From CAZDYI01 sp964509765 (lineage in GTDB: Bacteria > Pseudomonadota > Gammaproteobacteria > Tethybacterales > Tethybacteraceae), in NCBI GenBank assembly GCA_964509765.1, contig CAZDYI010000011.1, positions 66,193-130,192 on the forward strand: 64,000 nucleotides of DNA, given 5' to 3'. The translations under genes were made by a program, and so were the position numbers. Position 1 is the first letter of the stretch. Each line of letters starts with the position of its first letter. Shown one piece after another: positions 55,953 through 64,000 of the stretch. A model generated the notes under the pieces. The model saw nothing but the letters and a program-made list of their open reading frames with translations. It searched no databases and was not told where the DNA came from.

Positions 55953-57351
55953 CCCGGCGCGGGCCGCGGACCCGGGCCTTTCCGCCCTGGGCCCGCTCGA
56001 CGGGCGCTACGCGCCGCTGACCCGTCCGCTCGCGGAGATCTTCTGCGAGCGGTCGCTGATCCACCACCGCTTCCTGATCGAGGTCAGCTGGCTCGTCGAG
56101 ATCTGCTCGCTCCGCGAGGTCGGGCCGGTGCTCGACGACAAGCGGATGGAGCAGGTCCTCTCGCTGCGGGACGCGGACCCCGCCGGGATCGCCGCGGCGG
56201 TTAAGGAGCTCGAGCGCGCCACCAACCACGACATGAAGGCCGTCGAGCTGCACCTCGCCGACCGGCTGCGCGAGGGCGGCCATGCCGACCTGGTCCCGTT
56301 CGCGCACCTCGGCTGCACCTCCTGGGACGTCAACAACATCGCCTACGCGCTGATGATGCGGCGCGCGAACGAGAAGGTCATAGTCCCCGAGCTCGGCCTG
56401 GTCCAGCAGCGCCTCGAGGAGCTCGCGATGGCCCACGCCGGGGACGCGATGCTCGGCCGCACCCACGGCCAGCCGGCCTCGCCGACGACCATGGGCAAGG
56501 AGATGCGGGTGTTCGCGACCAGGCTCAAGAGGCAGGCCGACACGCTGCGCGAGCACGCCTTCGAGGCGAAGCTCAACGGCGCAGTCGGCAACATGAGCGC
56601 GCACGTCGCGGCGTCCAAGGACGTCGACTGGCTTTCGGTCTCGCGCAGGTTCGTCGAGGGGATGGGCCTCGGATGGGCCTCGCACACGACCCAGACCGGG
56701 CCGTACGACTCGATGGCCGAGTACTTCGACGCGCTCGCGCGCGCGAACCGGGTGCTGCTCGACCTGGCCGCGGACGTCAGCTCGTACCTGACGCTCGGCC
56801 ACATGCGGCTCGAGCCCGTCGCGAGCGAGGTCGGGTCGAGCACCATGCCGCACAAGGTCAACCCGATCGACTTCGAGAACGCAGAGGGCAACCTGTCGGT
56901 AGCGAACTCGCTGCTGCGGACGTTCTCCGAGCGCCTGCAGGTCTCGAGGATGCAGCGCGACCTGAGCGACTCGACGGTCGTCCGGAACGTCGGGGTGGCC
57001 CTCGGCCACGTCCACGTGGCCCTGTCGTCGCTGCTCAAGGGCCTGGGCCGCCTGCATGCGGACCGGGAGGCGATGCTCGCGGACCTGGACCGGAACTGGC
57101 AGGTCCTCGCCGAGGCGGTCCAGACCGTGCTGCGCGCGCAAGGCGACCCCGACGCCTACGACAAGCTCAAGGATGCCACGCGCGGCGGGGGCGCGCTCGA
57201 CGAGAAGGGTTACAGGGACCTGGTCCGGAAGCTGGTCCCCAAGGGCGAGGCCAGGAGCGCCCTGCTCCGGCTCACGCCCTCCGGCTACCTCGGCGAGGCG
57301 GTCAGGCTTGCGCGGTCGGCAGACGGCGGTGAATCCACCAGCCGACACTGA
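55951..57351 (+). CDS. purB: Adenylosuccinate lyase
   Basis: About 455-466 residues. The family start (ALGPLDGRYAPLTRPLAEIF) and the blocks LGRTHGQPASPTTMGKE, HTTQTGPYDS and SSTMPHKVNPIDFENAEGN (signature) are present. It cleaves adenylosuccinate and SAICAR in purine synthesis. The frame around the PLDGRY motif has no ATG, GTG or TTG upstream as far as the rmuC gene allows; the first ATG (56128) is too late. So the 5' limit given is approximate, just after the rmuC stop. Either a rare start codon (for example CTG 55987) or a sequence error is likely. It overlaps the convergent terC gene by 50 bp. Confidence 0.92.
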   Translation, partial: DPARAADPGLSALGPLDGRYAPLTRPLAEIFCERSLIHHRFLIEVSWLVEICSLREVGPVLDDKRMEQVLSLRDADPAGIAAAVKELERATNHDMKAVELHLADRLREGGHADLVPFAHLGCTSWDVNNIAYALMMRRANEKVIVPELGLVQQRLEELAMAHAGDAMLGRTHGQPASPTTMGKEMRVFATRLKRQADTLREHAFEAKLNGAVGNMSAHVAASKDVDWLSVSRRFVEGMGLGWASHTTQTGPYDSMAEYFDALARANRVLLDLAADVSSYLTLGHMRLEPVASEVGSSTMPHKVNPIDFENAEGNLSVANSLLRTFSERLQVSRMQRDLSDSTVVRNVGVALGHVHVALSSLLKGLGRLHADREAMLADLDRNWQVLAEAVQTVLRAQGDPDAYDKLKDATRGGGALDEKGYRDLVRKLVPKGEARSALLRLTPSGYLGEAVRLARSADGGESTSRH

Positions 57352-57985
57352 ACATGGCCGCCGCGGGCAGGCCCTTGAGAACGTACTCGACTGCCGTCCT
57401 TCCGTCGAAGTAGGCCGAAAGCCACGTGTCCGAGGTGATCATGCCGCCCCCGATCCAGCCCAGCAGGGCCCCACCGGCCCAGACGATCCACGGGTGCCTC
57501 TTGATGAAGCTCATTATGAAGAAGCTGCCCCACATGACTATCGGAATGCTCACGACAAGTCCGATCGCGACGAGGACGATGTCCCCCTTTGCCGCCCCGG
57601 CTATCGCGATTATGTTGTCGATCCCCATCACCGCGTCTGCGACGACGATCATGATCATCGCCTGGGCGAACGTGGTCGCCTTCTTGTGGTCGTGCCTCTC
57701 GTGCGCGTCCTTGTTGCTGACGAGCTTGTAGGCGATCCAGAACAGCAGCACTCCTCCGCCCGCGGAAACCCCGGGGATCCGCAGCAGGACGACGGCGAAC
57801 GCCGCGGCGACGATCCGCACCGCGATCGCGACGAAGGTGCCCACGACGACCGCCCTGCGCTGCATGTGCTTCGGCAGCGAGTTCGCCGCGAGCGCGATGA
57901 CGACGGCGTTGTCTCCGGCGAGCACGAGGTCGATCGCGATGATCGAGACGAGGGCGCCGAACCACTCGAGGCTGAGCGGGTCCAT
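57302..57985 (-). CDS. TerC-family integral membrane protein
   Basis: 227 residues from ATG 57985 (TGAGG just before); a TTG at 57997 would overlap the ABC gene stop. Seven membrane segments; the motif DLVLAGDNAVVIALAA and the mirror DAVMGIDNIIAIAGAA carry the conserved Asp-Asn pairs of TerC/YjbE metal exporters. KKATTFAQAMIMIVVAD is the linker. It probably moves Mn2+ or another metal ion (family inference). It is the last gene of the Fur-box iron-import operon, four bases after the ATPase gene. Confidence 0.85.
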   Translation of the reverse strand: MDPLSLEWFGALVSIIAIDLVLAGDNAVVIALAANSLPKHMQRRAVVVGTFVAIAVRIVAAAFAVVLLRIPGVSAGGGVLLFWIAYKLVSNKDAHERHDHKKATTFAQAMIMIVVADAVMGIDNIIAIAGAAKGDIVLVAIGLVVSIPIVMWGSFFIMSFIKRHPWIVWAGGALLGWIGGGMITSDTWLSAYFDGRTAVEYVLKGLPAAAMFSVGWWIHRRLPTAQA

Positions 57986-57989
57986 CGCC

Positions 57990-59039
57990 TCAGGCAACCG
58001 TCGGGAACACGACCACGTGCTCGACCTCGGTCGCGACGCTGATCTCGTCGCCGACCGCGTGGTCGTGGCGGCTCGGCAGGACCGCGAGCAGCCTGGTCCC
58101 GCGCTCGGTCTCGAGGGTGTAGAAGATGTCCGCGCCGCGGAACGAGCGCTCGGTCACCTTGGCCGCGACCCCGCCGTTGGCCGACAGGACGACGTCGTCG
58201 GGCCGCAGCAGGACCTTGACCGATCCGCCCGGGCGCAGCAGCGGGGTGACCAGGTCCCGGTCGCTGCGGATCGTGCCGACCTCCGAGACGACCTCGCGCT
58301 CCGACTTGAGCCTGCCGTCGATCATCACCCCCTCGCCGATGAAGCTCGCGACGAACGCGCAGTTCGGCCGGTGGTACACGTTGTACGCGGTGTCCCACTG
58401 GCATATCGACCCTGCGTCGATCACCCCGCAGCGGTCCGCCATCGCGAAGGCCTCGGACTGGTCGTGGGTGACGAGCAGGGCCGTTGCGCCCTCGCTCCTG
58501 ATCGCCGCGGCGACCTCCTCGATCAGGCTCGCGCGCAGGACCGCGTCGGAGTCGCTGAAGGGCTCGTCGAGCAGCAGCAGGCGCGGGCGCGGGGCGAGCG
58601 CCCGGGCGAGCGCCACGCGCTGCTGCTGGCCGCCGGACAGCTCGTGCGGGCGGCTGTCGCCGAGGTCCTGCAGCCTGCAGGTCTCGATGAGCTCGGCCAC
58701 GCGCGCGCCCGACTTGCCGCGGCGGCCCCTGAGGCCGAAGGCGATGTTCTCGGCGACGCTCAGGTGCGGGAACAGCGAGCAGTCCTGGAACATCAGCCCG
58801 ACCCCCCTTTTCTCGGACGGGACGTGGACGCCCTTCGAGCTCACGACCCGGTCGCCGATGCTGATCTCCCCGGACGAAACGGGCGTCAGGCCGGCTATGC
58901 AGTTGAGAACGGTGCTCTTGCCGGCCCCGCTCGGGCCGATCAGCGCGCCGATCTCGCCCTCCTCGAGGGAGAGGCTCAGCTCAGCGAGGGTTACCTTGTT
59001 CCCGTAGCGATGGGATACCCTTGACAGGCACAGCTGCAT
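57990..59039 (-). CDS. fbpC: Iron(III) ABC transporter ATP-binding protein
   Basis: 349 residues. Walker A GPSGAGKST, signature LSGGQQQR, Walker B LLLLDEPFSDSD (the D-loop normally reads SALD) and the H-loop THDQ are present. A C-terminal TOBE-like domain (VLLRPDDVVLSANG, then RGADIFYTLE) is typical of FbpC/AfuC-type ATPases. It powers ferric iron uptake with the permease encoded 15 bp upstream. Start ATG 59039. Confidence 0.88.
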   Translation of the reverse strand: MQLCLSRVSHRYGNKVTLAELSLSLEEGEIGALIGPSGAGKSTVLNCIAGLTPVSSGEISIGDRVVSSKGVHVPSEKRGVGLMFQDCSLFPHLSVAENIAFGLRGRRGKSGARVAELIETCRLQDLGDSRPHELSGGQQQRVALARALAPRPRLLLLDEPFSDSDAVLRASLIEEVAAAIRSEGATALLVTHDQSEAFAMADRCGVIDAGSICQWDTAYNVYHRPNCAFVASFIGEGVMIDGRLKSEREVVSEVGTIRSDRDLVTPLLRPGGSVKVLLRPDDVVLSANGGVAAKVTERSFRGADIFYTLETERGTRLLAVLPSRHDHAVGDEISVATEVEHVVVFPTVA

Positions 59040-59054
59040 GCAAAGCGGGCGATT

Positions 59055-60659
59055 CTATTGCCCGTCCCCCTTGTTGCGGCGCCAGGCTGGAACCAGCCAG
59101 CGGTAGACGGGCGCGAGCATCAGGGCCGACATCGCGACCATCGCGAGGGCGGCGGGCGCTGCGCCCGCCAGGTCCTCGTCCGCGGCGTACTGGTGGACGC
59201 GCACCGCCAGGGTCTCCGTTCCGAAGGGCCGCAGGATCAGGGTCAGCGGCAGCTCCTTGATCACGTCGACCGCAAGGAGCATGAGCCCGACGGTCAGCAC
59301 CGGCCGCATCAGCGGCAGGTGCACCTGCAGCAGCGACTCCAGGCGGGTCTTTCCGGCTATCCGGCAGGCCGCGTCGTAGCTCGGCGGGACCGCGCGCGCC
59401 GCGGCGTCGTACGCGCCGGCGCTGATGACGATGTAGCGAAGCGACAGGGCCATGACCAGCAGGAACGTCGATGAGGTCCAGGTCCAGTGTATCGAGACCC
59501 CGAAGGCCGCCGTTGCCGCAGAGGCCGCCGCGGTCGCGAGCGCGATGCAGCCGAGGCCGTAAACCATACCCGGGAAGGCGTAGCCGACCGTTGCCGCGCG
59601 GCACGCGAGGCGCAGGGCCGCGCTCGAGCGCCCGCGGGCGACAAGCGTCAGGGCGCCCCCGACAAGGAAGCACGTCGCTGCGACCGAGGCAACGAGCGCA
59701 AGGGTGTCGTCGAAGGCCTCGAGCACGCTCCCCCACCTGACCTGCGGTCCCTTGGCCATGCGCAGCGCGAGCGTCGCCGCCGGGACCGCGAAGCCGACAG
59801 CGAAGACGAGGGCGAGCCAGGCGGAAGCCGCGGCCGCGCGAAGGCCCCTGAGCCGGTACTCGCTGTCGGCGCACGTGCAGCGCGGGAGCGACTCGTACTG
59901 GCGCTGCCTCCTGCGGCTGAACGACTCGGCCGATGCGATCACGAACGCCGCGACCAGCAGCAGGAAGGCCATCGCCGCCGCGGCCGACCTGTCGTCGCGG
60001 TTGAGCCAGACGTCGTAGATGTGGTAGCCCAGAGTCGACAGCCCGTAGTCCTCGGCGATGGCGATGTCGTTCGCGACCTCCATGAACACGAGCAGGCACC
60101 CCACAGCGATCGCGGGGCGCGCGACCGGAAGCGAGGTGCGCAGGAACGCTCCCCACGGCGTGCAGCCGAGCACCCGCGCGGCCGCCGTCAGGCCGCATGA
60201 GCGCTGGGCGAAGGCGCCGCGGGCGAACATGTAGACGTACGGGTACAGGACCGTCGACATCACGAGGCATGCCCCGATCGGGTTGCGCAGCCCGTATCCC
60301 GGCGGGAGCCAGCCGCCGTCGTCGACGAGGTCGGCCCAGACGTACGCCTGCAGGTAGGGCGGGACGGCAAACGGCAGGAACAGCAGGAAGCCGAGCGCCT
60401 TGCGGCCGGGAAAGCTGCAGCTCTCGACCAGCCAGGCGCAGGACACCCCCCAGGCCGCCGCCAGCAGGGCGGTCCCGACCCCCAGCGAGACTGTCGACGC
60501 GACCAGCCTGAAGGCCCGCGGGCCGAGGTGCCCCTCGAGCAGCCCGCCAGTCGACACCGCGACCAGGGCGAGCACCGGCGAAAGCGCGAGCGCCGCGAGA
60601 AGCCAGCCCCCCGCCTCCCGCAGCCGGAGGGCCGGAAACCGCCTCGCCGGAGCGGCCAT
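59055..60659 (-). CDS. fbpB: Iron(III) ABC transporter permease (fused two-domain)
   Basis: 534 residues from ATG 60659, twelve or so helices in two homologous halves, as in FbpB/SfuB. EAA loops: GCTPWGAFLRTSLPVARPA in the first half and GKTRLESLLQVHLPLMRPV in the second. It forms the iron channel of the inner membrane. The gene starts five bases after the stop of the binding protein gene, so one transcript reads binding protein, permease, ATPase and TerC. Confidence 0.9.
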   Translation of the reverse strand: MAAPARRFPALRLREAGGWLLAALALSPVLALVAVSTGGLLEGHLGPRAFRLVASTVSLGVGTALLAAAWGVSCAWLVESCSFPGRKALGFLLFLPFAVPPYLQAYVWADLVDDGGWLPPGYGLRNPIGACLVMSTVLYPYVYMFARGAFAQRSCGLTAAARVLGCTPWGAFLRTSLPVARPAIAVGCLLVFMEVANDIAIAEDYGLSTLGYHIYDVWLNRDDRSAAAAMAFLLLVAAFVIASAESFSRRRQRQYESLPRCTCADSEYRLRGLRAAAASAWLALVFAVGFAVPAATLALRMAKGPQVRWGSVLEAFDDTLALVASVAATCFLVGGALTLVARGRSSAALRLACRAATVGYAFPGMVYGLGCIALATAAASAATAAFGVSIHWTWTSSTFLLVMALSLRYIVISAGAYDAAARAVPPSYDAACRIAGKTRLESLLQVHLPLMRPVLTVGLMLLAVDVIKELPLTLILRPFGTETLAVRVHQYAADEDLAGAAPAALAMVAMSALMLAPVYRWLVPAWRRNKGDGQ

Positions 60660-60664
60660 CCCGC

Positions 60665-61702
60665 TCAGTCGTCGAAGCCCGCAAGCTCGACGAGCTCGGA
60701 GGCCTTGGGGCGGCCGGCGGCGATCCTGTGCAGGGACAGGCCGTCGGCCCTGATCCGGTTCGCCTCCTCGAGCCCGGCAGGCATGGTCACGCCCGCGCGC
60801 ACCGGCAGCTCGCCGTTGTTGAAGGCGTACATCCGCTGGGCCGTCTCGCCGACCATGAACTCGACCAGCCTGGTCGCCTCGGCGGCGTTCCCGGCGTGCC
60901 TCGCGATCGCGATGCCGCTTATGTTGGTGTGGACGCCCTTGCCGGCGACGGTGACCGGCGCCCACCTGACCCGCTCGGCGACCGCCCTCTCGCCTGCGTC
61001 GCTTCCGCCGAGCATCTTGAAGTAGTAGTACAGGTTGGCCACGGCATAGTCGCAGGCCCCGGACGCGACGCCCTTGATCTGCGCCCGGTCGTTGCCCTGC
61101 GGCTTGCGGGCGAGGTTGCCCTTGAGCCCCCTGAGCCAGTCAGCGGTCGCGGACTCGCCGCTGTGCTCGAGGTAGGCGGCGAACAGGGCCACGTTGTACG
61201 GGTGGGACCCGCTGCGCATGCAGACGCTCTTGCCCAGGTCCGGCGAGCCGAGCTCGCTCAGGTCCCGGGGCAGGGAGGCCGGGTCGGCGTCCCTGTCCGC
61301 GAACAGCAGCCTGAAGCGCCGCGAGAGCGCGACCCAGTTACCGTCCGGGTGGCGCAGCCCGGCGGGGACCGCCCGCTCGACGGCCGCCGACCTGACGGGC
61401 CGGACGACCTCGCCCTCCGACAGCTGCGAGAGCCTGCCGACGTCGGCGACGATGACGGCGTCCGCGGGGCTGTGCTCGCCCTCGCTGCGCAGCCGCTCGA
61501 GCGCTCCCTTGTCCAGGTAGAGGACGTTGACCTCGATTCCGGTCTCCTTTTCGAACTCCGCGAAGATGCCCTCGAGGAAGACCGGCTGGCGCTCGGTGTA
61601 GACGTTGACCTCCGCGGCGTGCGCCGCGCCGAGCGAAAGCGCCGCGAACGCAACTGAGAGGGCGGCCCGCAACCCGGCGCGGCCGGAAGGAAACGCAGTC
61701 AT
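60665..61702 (-). CDS. fbpA: Iron(III) ABC transporter substrate-binding protein
   Basis: 345 residues with a signal peptide (ALSVAFAALSLGAAHAA) followed by EVNVYTERQP, the usual mature start of FbpA/FutA ferric binding proteins. The late ANLYYYFKML segment supplies the Tyr ligands for iron, and NISGIAIARHAGN and FNNGELPV are family blocks. It captures ferric iron in the periplasm. A Fur box lies 19 bp upstream of its ATG (61702), so the operon is iron-repressed. Confidence 0.9.
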   Translation of the reverse strand: MTAFPSGRAGLRAALSVAFAALSLGAAHAAEVNVYTERQPVFLEGIFAEFEKETGIEVNVLYLDKGALERLRSEGEHSPADAVIVADVGRLSQLSEGEVVRPVRSAAVERAVPAGLRHPDGNWVALSRRFRLLFADRDADPASLPRDLSELGSPDLGKSVCMRSGSHPYNVALFAAYLEHSGESATADWLRGLKGNLARKPQGNDRAQIKGVASGACDYAVANLYYYFKMLGGSDAGERAVAERVRWAPVTVAGKGVHTNISGIAIARHAGNAAEATRLVEFMVGETAQRMYAFNNGELPVRAGVTMPAGLEEANRIRADGLSLHRIAAGRPKASELVELAGFDD

Positions 61703-61720
61703 TGCTGCAGCACGCTAAAT

Positions 61721-61739
61721 GAGAATGATTATCATTATA
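61721..61739 (-). promoter_or_regulatory. Fur box of the iron-import operon
   Basis: GAGAATGATTATCATTATA matches the 19-bp Fur consensus at 16 positions, as an inverted repeat around ATGAT-T-ATCAT. It lies 19 bp from the fbpA start and probably covers the promoter. It may also influence the divergent peptidase gene starting at 61813. Confidence 0.85.
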
Positions 61740-61812
61740 CATTGAGCCGCGCCGCCGCCGGCTCGCCCGGCAGGAAATAGAATCGACGCCAACGGATGAG
61801 GCGTCAACGAGG

Positions 61813-63204
61813 ATGAGCGCAGAAAGGCGCAGGCGCATGCCCGGCGGCATCGATGCCAGGGCCCTGCTCTCGGAGCACTCCGACGCGGTCTCGACGCTCG
61901 CCTTCACCCTGCTGATGGCCCTCCTCGCCCTGGCGATGGCGCCGGACAGCCCCGTGGTCGGAACGACCGAGGCAACCTGGGACCTGTTCTCGTTCGAGGA
62001 GGACGAGGAGGCTGCGTTCGAGCCCACCGAGAAGGTCGTCGAGCTCGACCTGCCCTTCGAGCAGTACGAGGACGAGGCGGACATCCCGCTCGAGGAGACC
62101 GCGGCCGGGACCCTGCGGCCCGGCTGGCGCTCCTACACGATCGAGCGCAACGACACCCTCGGAAAGATACTCGGCAAGATCTCCGAGGACGACGAGGCGC
62201 GGCGCTACCTGGTCTCGCAGAACCTCAGCAGCTACCGCAAGCTGCGCCGCGGCAGGAGCATCGAGTACAAGGTCGGGCCGTCAGGGACACTCGACGCGCT
62301 GGTGTATAAGGCGAGCCCCGAGCTGCACCTTGCCTTCGCGCGCGACGCATCGGGCGCGATGAGCGTCGGCGAGGGCGCCCCGAAGCTGTCCGCGACCACC
62401 GTCGTCCGGCGGGCCGAGATCACCGAGGACAACAACTCGCTGTTCGCGGCCTCGGACGCCGCGAGCGTTCCCGACGCGGTCATCCAGCAGGTGATCGACG
62501 CGCTCGAGACCAGGATCGACTTCGTCCGCGACACCAGGCTCCGCGACAGCTTCTCGCTGGTCTACGAGGTCCTCCACGACGAGGACGGCGACTACGCCGG
62601 CCCCGGCGAGCTGCTGGGGCTCGTCTACCACAACCGGGACAGGACCCACACGGGTCTGTACAACCCGGCCGACGGCCACTTCTACTCCCCGGAGGGCGAG
62701 AGCCTCAGGCGCGCCTTCCTGCGCTCGCCGCTGAAGTTCTCAAGGATCAGCTCGAAGTACTCGCTGCGGCGCTTCCACCCGGTGCTCAAGAAGTGGCGCG
62801 CCCACCGCGGCGTCGACTTCGCCGCGCCGACCGGCACGCCCGTGCGCTCGGCCGCCGACGGGACGGTCGACTTCATCGGCAAGAAGGGCGGCTACGGCAA
62901 CGTCATAATGGTCAGGCACTTCGGCAAGTACCTGACGGTGTACGGCCACCTCAGCAAGTTCGCGAAGGGAGTCAAGCGCGGAACCAAGGTCGAGCACGGC
63001 CAGGTGATCGGCTACGTGGGGTCGACCGGCCTGGCGACGGGCCCCCACCTGCACTACGAGTTCCGCATCGACGGCAAGCACGTCGACCCGCTGTCGGTCG
63101 ACGTCCCGACCACGAGGCCCCCGCTTGAGGGCGAGGCCCTTGCGGACTTCCGGAGCGGGACCGGCGAGATCCAGAATCTGCTGGGGGTCGCGTCATCCGG
63201 CTAG
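61813..63204 (+). CDS. M23-family murein endopeptidase, MepM-like
   Basis: 463 residues from ATG 61813 (ATG 61837 is also possible). A membrane helix (TLAFTLLMALLALAMA) anchors the protein. YTIERNDTLGKILGKI is a LysM/OapA-like peptidoglycan-binding start. The middle part (FYSPEGESLRRAFLRSPLKFSRISSKY) is the usual linker of this group. The catalytic LytM domain carries HRGVDFAAPTGTPVRSAADG and GLATGPHLHYEFR with the zinc His and Asp residues intact. It cuts peptide cross-links during wall growth. Divergent from the Fur-regulated operon. Confidence 0.9.
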   Translation: MSAERRRRMPGGIDARALLSEHSDAVSTLAFTLLMALLALAMAPDSPVVGTTEATWDLFSFEEDEEAAFEPTEKVVELDLPFEQYEDEADIPLEETAAGTLRPGWRSYTIERNDTLGKILGKISEDDEARRYLVSQNLSSYRKLRRGRSIEYKVGPSGTLDALVYKASPELHLAFARDASGAMSVGEGAPKLSATTVVRRAEITEDNNSLFAASDAASVPDAVIQQVIDALETRIDFVRDTRLRDSFSLVYEVLHDEDGDYAGPGELLGLVYHNRDRTHTGLYNPADGHFYSPEGESLRRAFLRSPLKFSRISSKYSLRRFHPVLKKWRAHRGVDFAAPTGTPVRSAADGTVDFIGKKGGYGNVIMVRHFGKYLTVYGHLSKFAKGVKRGTKVEHGQVIGYVGSTGLATGPHLHYEFRIDGKHVDPLSVDVPTTRPPLEGEALADFRSGTGEIQNLLGVASSG

Positions 63205-63242
63205 GGGCCGGAGACTGCAGCGGGGCGCGCCCGCTTCGCGCC

Positions 63243-63650
63243 CTAGACGCTGAACGAGGAGCCGCAGCCGCAGGTCGAGGTGACGTTCGGGTTGTGGATG
63301 ACGAACTGTGATCCCTCGAGCTTCTCCTGGTAGTCGACCTCGGCCCCGTCGAGGTACTGCAGGCTCATCGAGTCGACGAGCATCGTCACGCCGTCCCTCA
63401 CGAGTACCATGTCGTCCTCGTCCTGGCTTTCGTCGAAGGTGAAGCCGTACTGGAACCCGGAGCAGCCGCCGCCGGCGACGAACACCCGCAGCATGAGGCC
63501 GGGGGAGTCCTCCTCTGCGAGGAGCTCCTTGACCTTCCTCACCGCGTTCCCGGAGAACCTGACAGGAAAGGCCTCTTCCGCAGCCGCGCCGGCGGCGGCG
63601 GGACCCTCAGGCTCGGCAGGTGCTGCCGCCGCGCCCAAGTCTGAGGCCAT
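63243..63650 (-). CDS. erpA: Iron-sulfur cluster insertion protein ErpA
   Basis: 135 residues from ATG 63650 (TTG 63656 is in frame). A poorly conserved Ala-rich start of about 30 residues precedes the A-type carrier core: SGNAVRKVKELL, VAGGGCSGFQYGF, and CGCGSSFSV at the end; three Cys ligands are present. It passes 4Fe-4S clusters to isoprenoid-synthesis and other enzymes. TATAAT lies 22 bases before the ATG. Divergent from the recG gene. Confidence 0.92.
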   Translation of the reverse strand: MASDLGAAAAPAEPEGPAAAGAAAEEAFPVRFSGNAVRKVKELLAEEDSPGLMLRVFVAGGGCSGFQYGFTFDESQDEDDMVLVRDGVTMLVDSMSLQYLDGAEVDYQEKLEGSQFVIHNPNVTSTCGCGSSFSV

Positions 63651-63749
63651 AGACAATGCTCATTCGGTGTCTATTATATTAGCACCGCAGGCGCCTGTTT
63701 CAACCATCCGCGCCCGCTACGGGGGCGGCTGGGACTTGGGTTTCCCGGC

Positions 63750-64000
63750 TTGAGCGCCGCAGCCGGCAAGGCAAGGATCCGCGACTTCGACGAGGCGCGG
63801 AAGGCCCTCGAGCGCAACGGGTACGCACGGAAGATCGACCTGCTGATGATCAGGCCGCTCTCGTACGACGACGAGACGCGCGTCACGCCGGTCGCGCAGG
63901 CCGTTCCCGGCGTGCCCTTCCTGGCCGAGGTCACTTGCCTGAGGCTGCGGACCGCCGGAAGCTGGAGGAAGCCCATCGTTGAGTGCCTCGTCGAGGACGA
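63750..64000 (+). CDS. recG: ATP-dependent DNA helicase RecG, N-terminal part only
   Basis: The frame runs from TTG 63750 to the window edge (83 codons). It shows the N-terminal wedge start of RecG: ARKALERNGYARKIDLLMIR, then PLSYDDETRVTPV, like the PLRYEDRTRVTPI block that follows the first helices, and an OB-fold strand PFLAEVTCLRLR. RecG reverses stalled replication forks. The helicase motifs lie outside, so the assignment rests on the N-terminus alone. Confidence 0.65.
   Translation, partial: MSAAAGKARIRDFDEARKALERNGYARKIDLLMIRPLSYDDETRVTPVAQAVPGVPFLAEVTCLRLRTAGSWRKPIVECLVED

Overview
This is a GC-rich chromosomal segment of a proteobacterium. The mix of homodimeric pyruvate dehydrogenase E1 (AceE), a two-lipoyl AceF, an ErpA-type iron-sulfur carrier, GroESL, RF2, PurB, RmuC and a Fur-box FbpABC operon fits an uncultured Gammaproteobacteria-like lineage; the species cannot be named from this window. 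Many decayed insertion sequences, ankyrin and TPR proteins and AT-rich foreign genes suggest a host-associated or recently host-restricted lifestyle (inference).

Layout. (1) 1-10437, minus strand: two overlapping prepilin-like genes, one of them 3210 codons long. (2) 10.5-34.6 kb: an accessory island of AT-rich genes between decayed IS copies (IS5-like x4, IS1380-like x3, IS1595/IS1016-like x1, ISNCY-like x1). Its cargo is two GIY-YIG proteins, a Schlafen-type AlbA_2 ATP-binding protein, a possible HK97-fold capsid-like protein, a ubiquitin-like protein plus DUF6791/ThiF-type E1 operon, a DUF4145 zinc protein, a TIR-TPR protein, an ankyrin-repeat membrane protein, a truncated HlyD adaptor, and a two-gene membrane module present twice in inverted orientation. 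(3) 34.6-64 kb: conserved housekeeping genes. These are TlpA-like thioredoxin and H+-pyrophosphatase; SCO1, aceE and aceF; a zinc ABC transporter (znuC, znuB); an aromatic-amino-acid-decarboxylase-like enzyme followed by a TrpX-type ABC importer; a Kef-type antiporter; groES-groEL; prfB; rmuC and purB; terC with a Fur-box iron importer; an M23 endopeptidase; erpA; and the start of recG.

The most interesting unit is at 18.65-21.45 kb. An intact promoter, Shine-Dalgarno site, beta-grasp ubiquitin-like gene and E1-like gene, with a convergent DUF4145 gene, sit between two inverted copies of the same IS5-like element whose corresponding ends both face the cargo. This looks like a decayed composite transposon carrying a minimal ubiquitin-like conjugation or defence cassette with no recognisable E2 or JAB gene. 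A TIR-TPR gene follows immediately. Other points worth checking are the giant pseudopilin, recurrent TATAAT-N6-ATG arrangements that predict leaderless mRNAs, an atypical inverted repeat at the CIRCE position before groESL, RF2 with SPY in place of SPF and no programmed frameshift, and purB without a canonical start codon.
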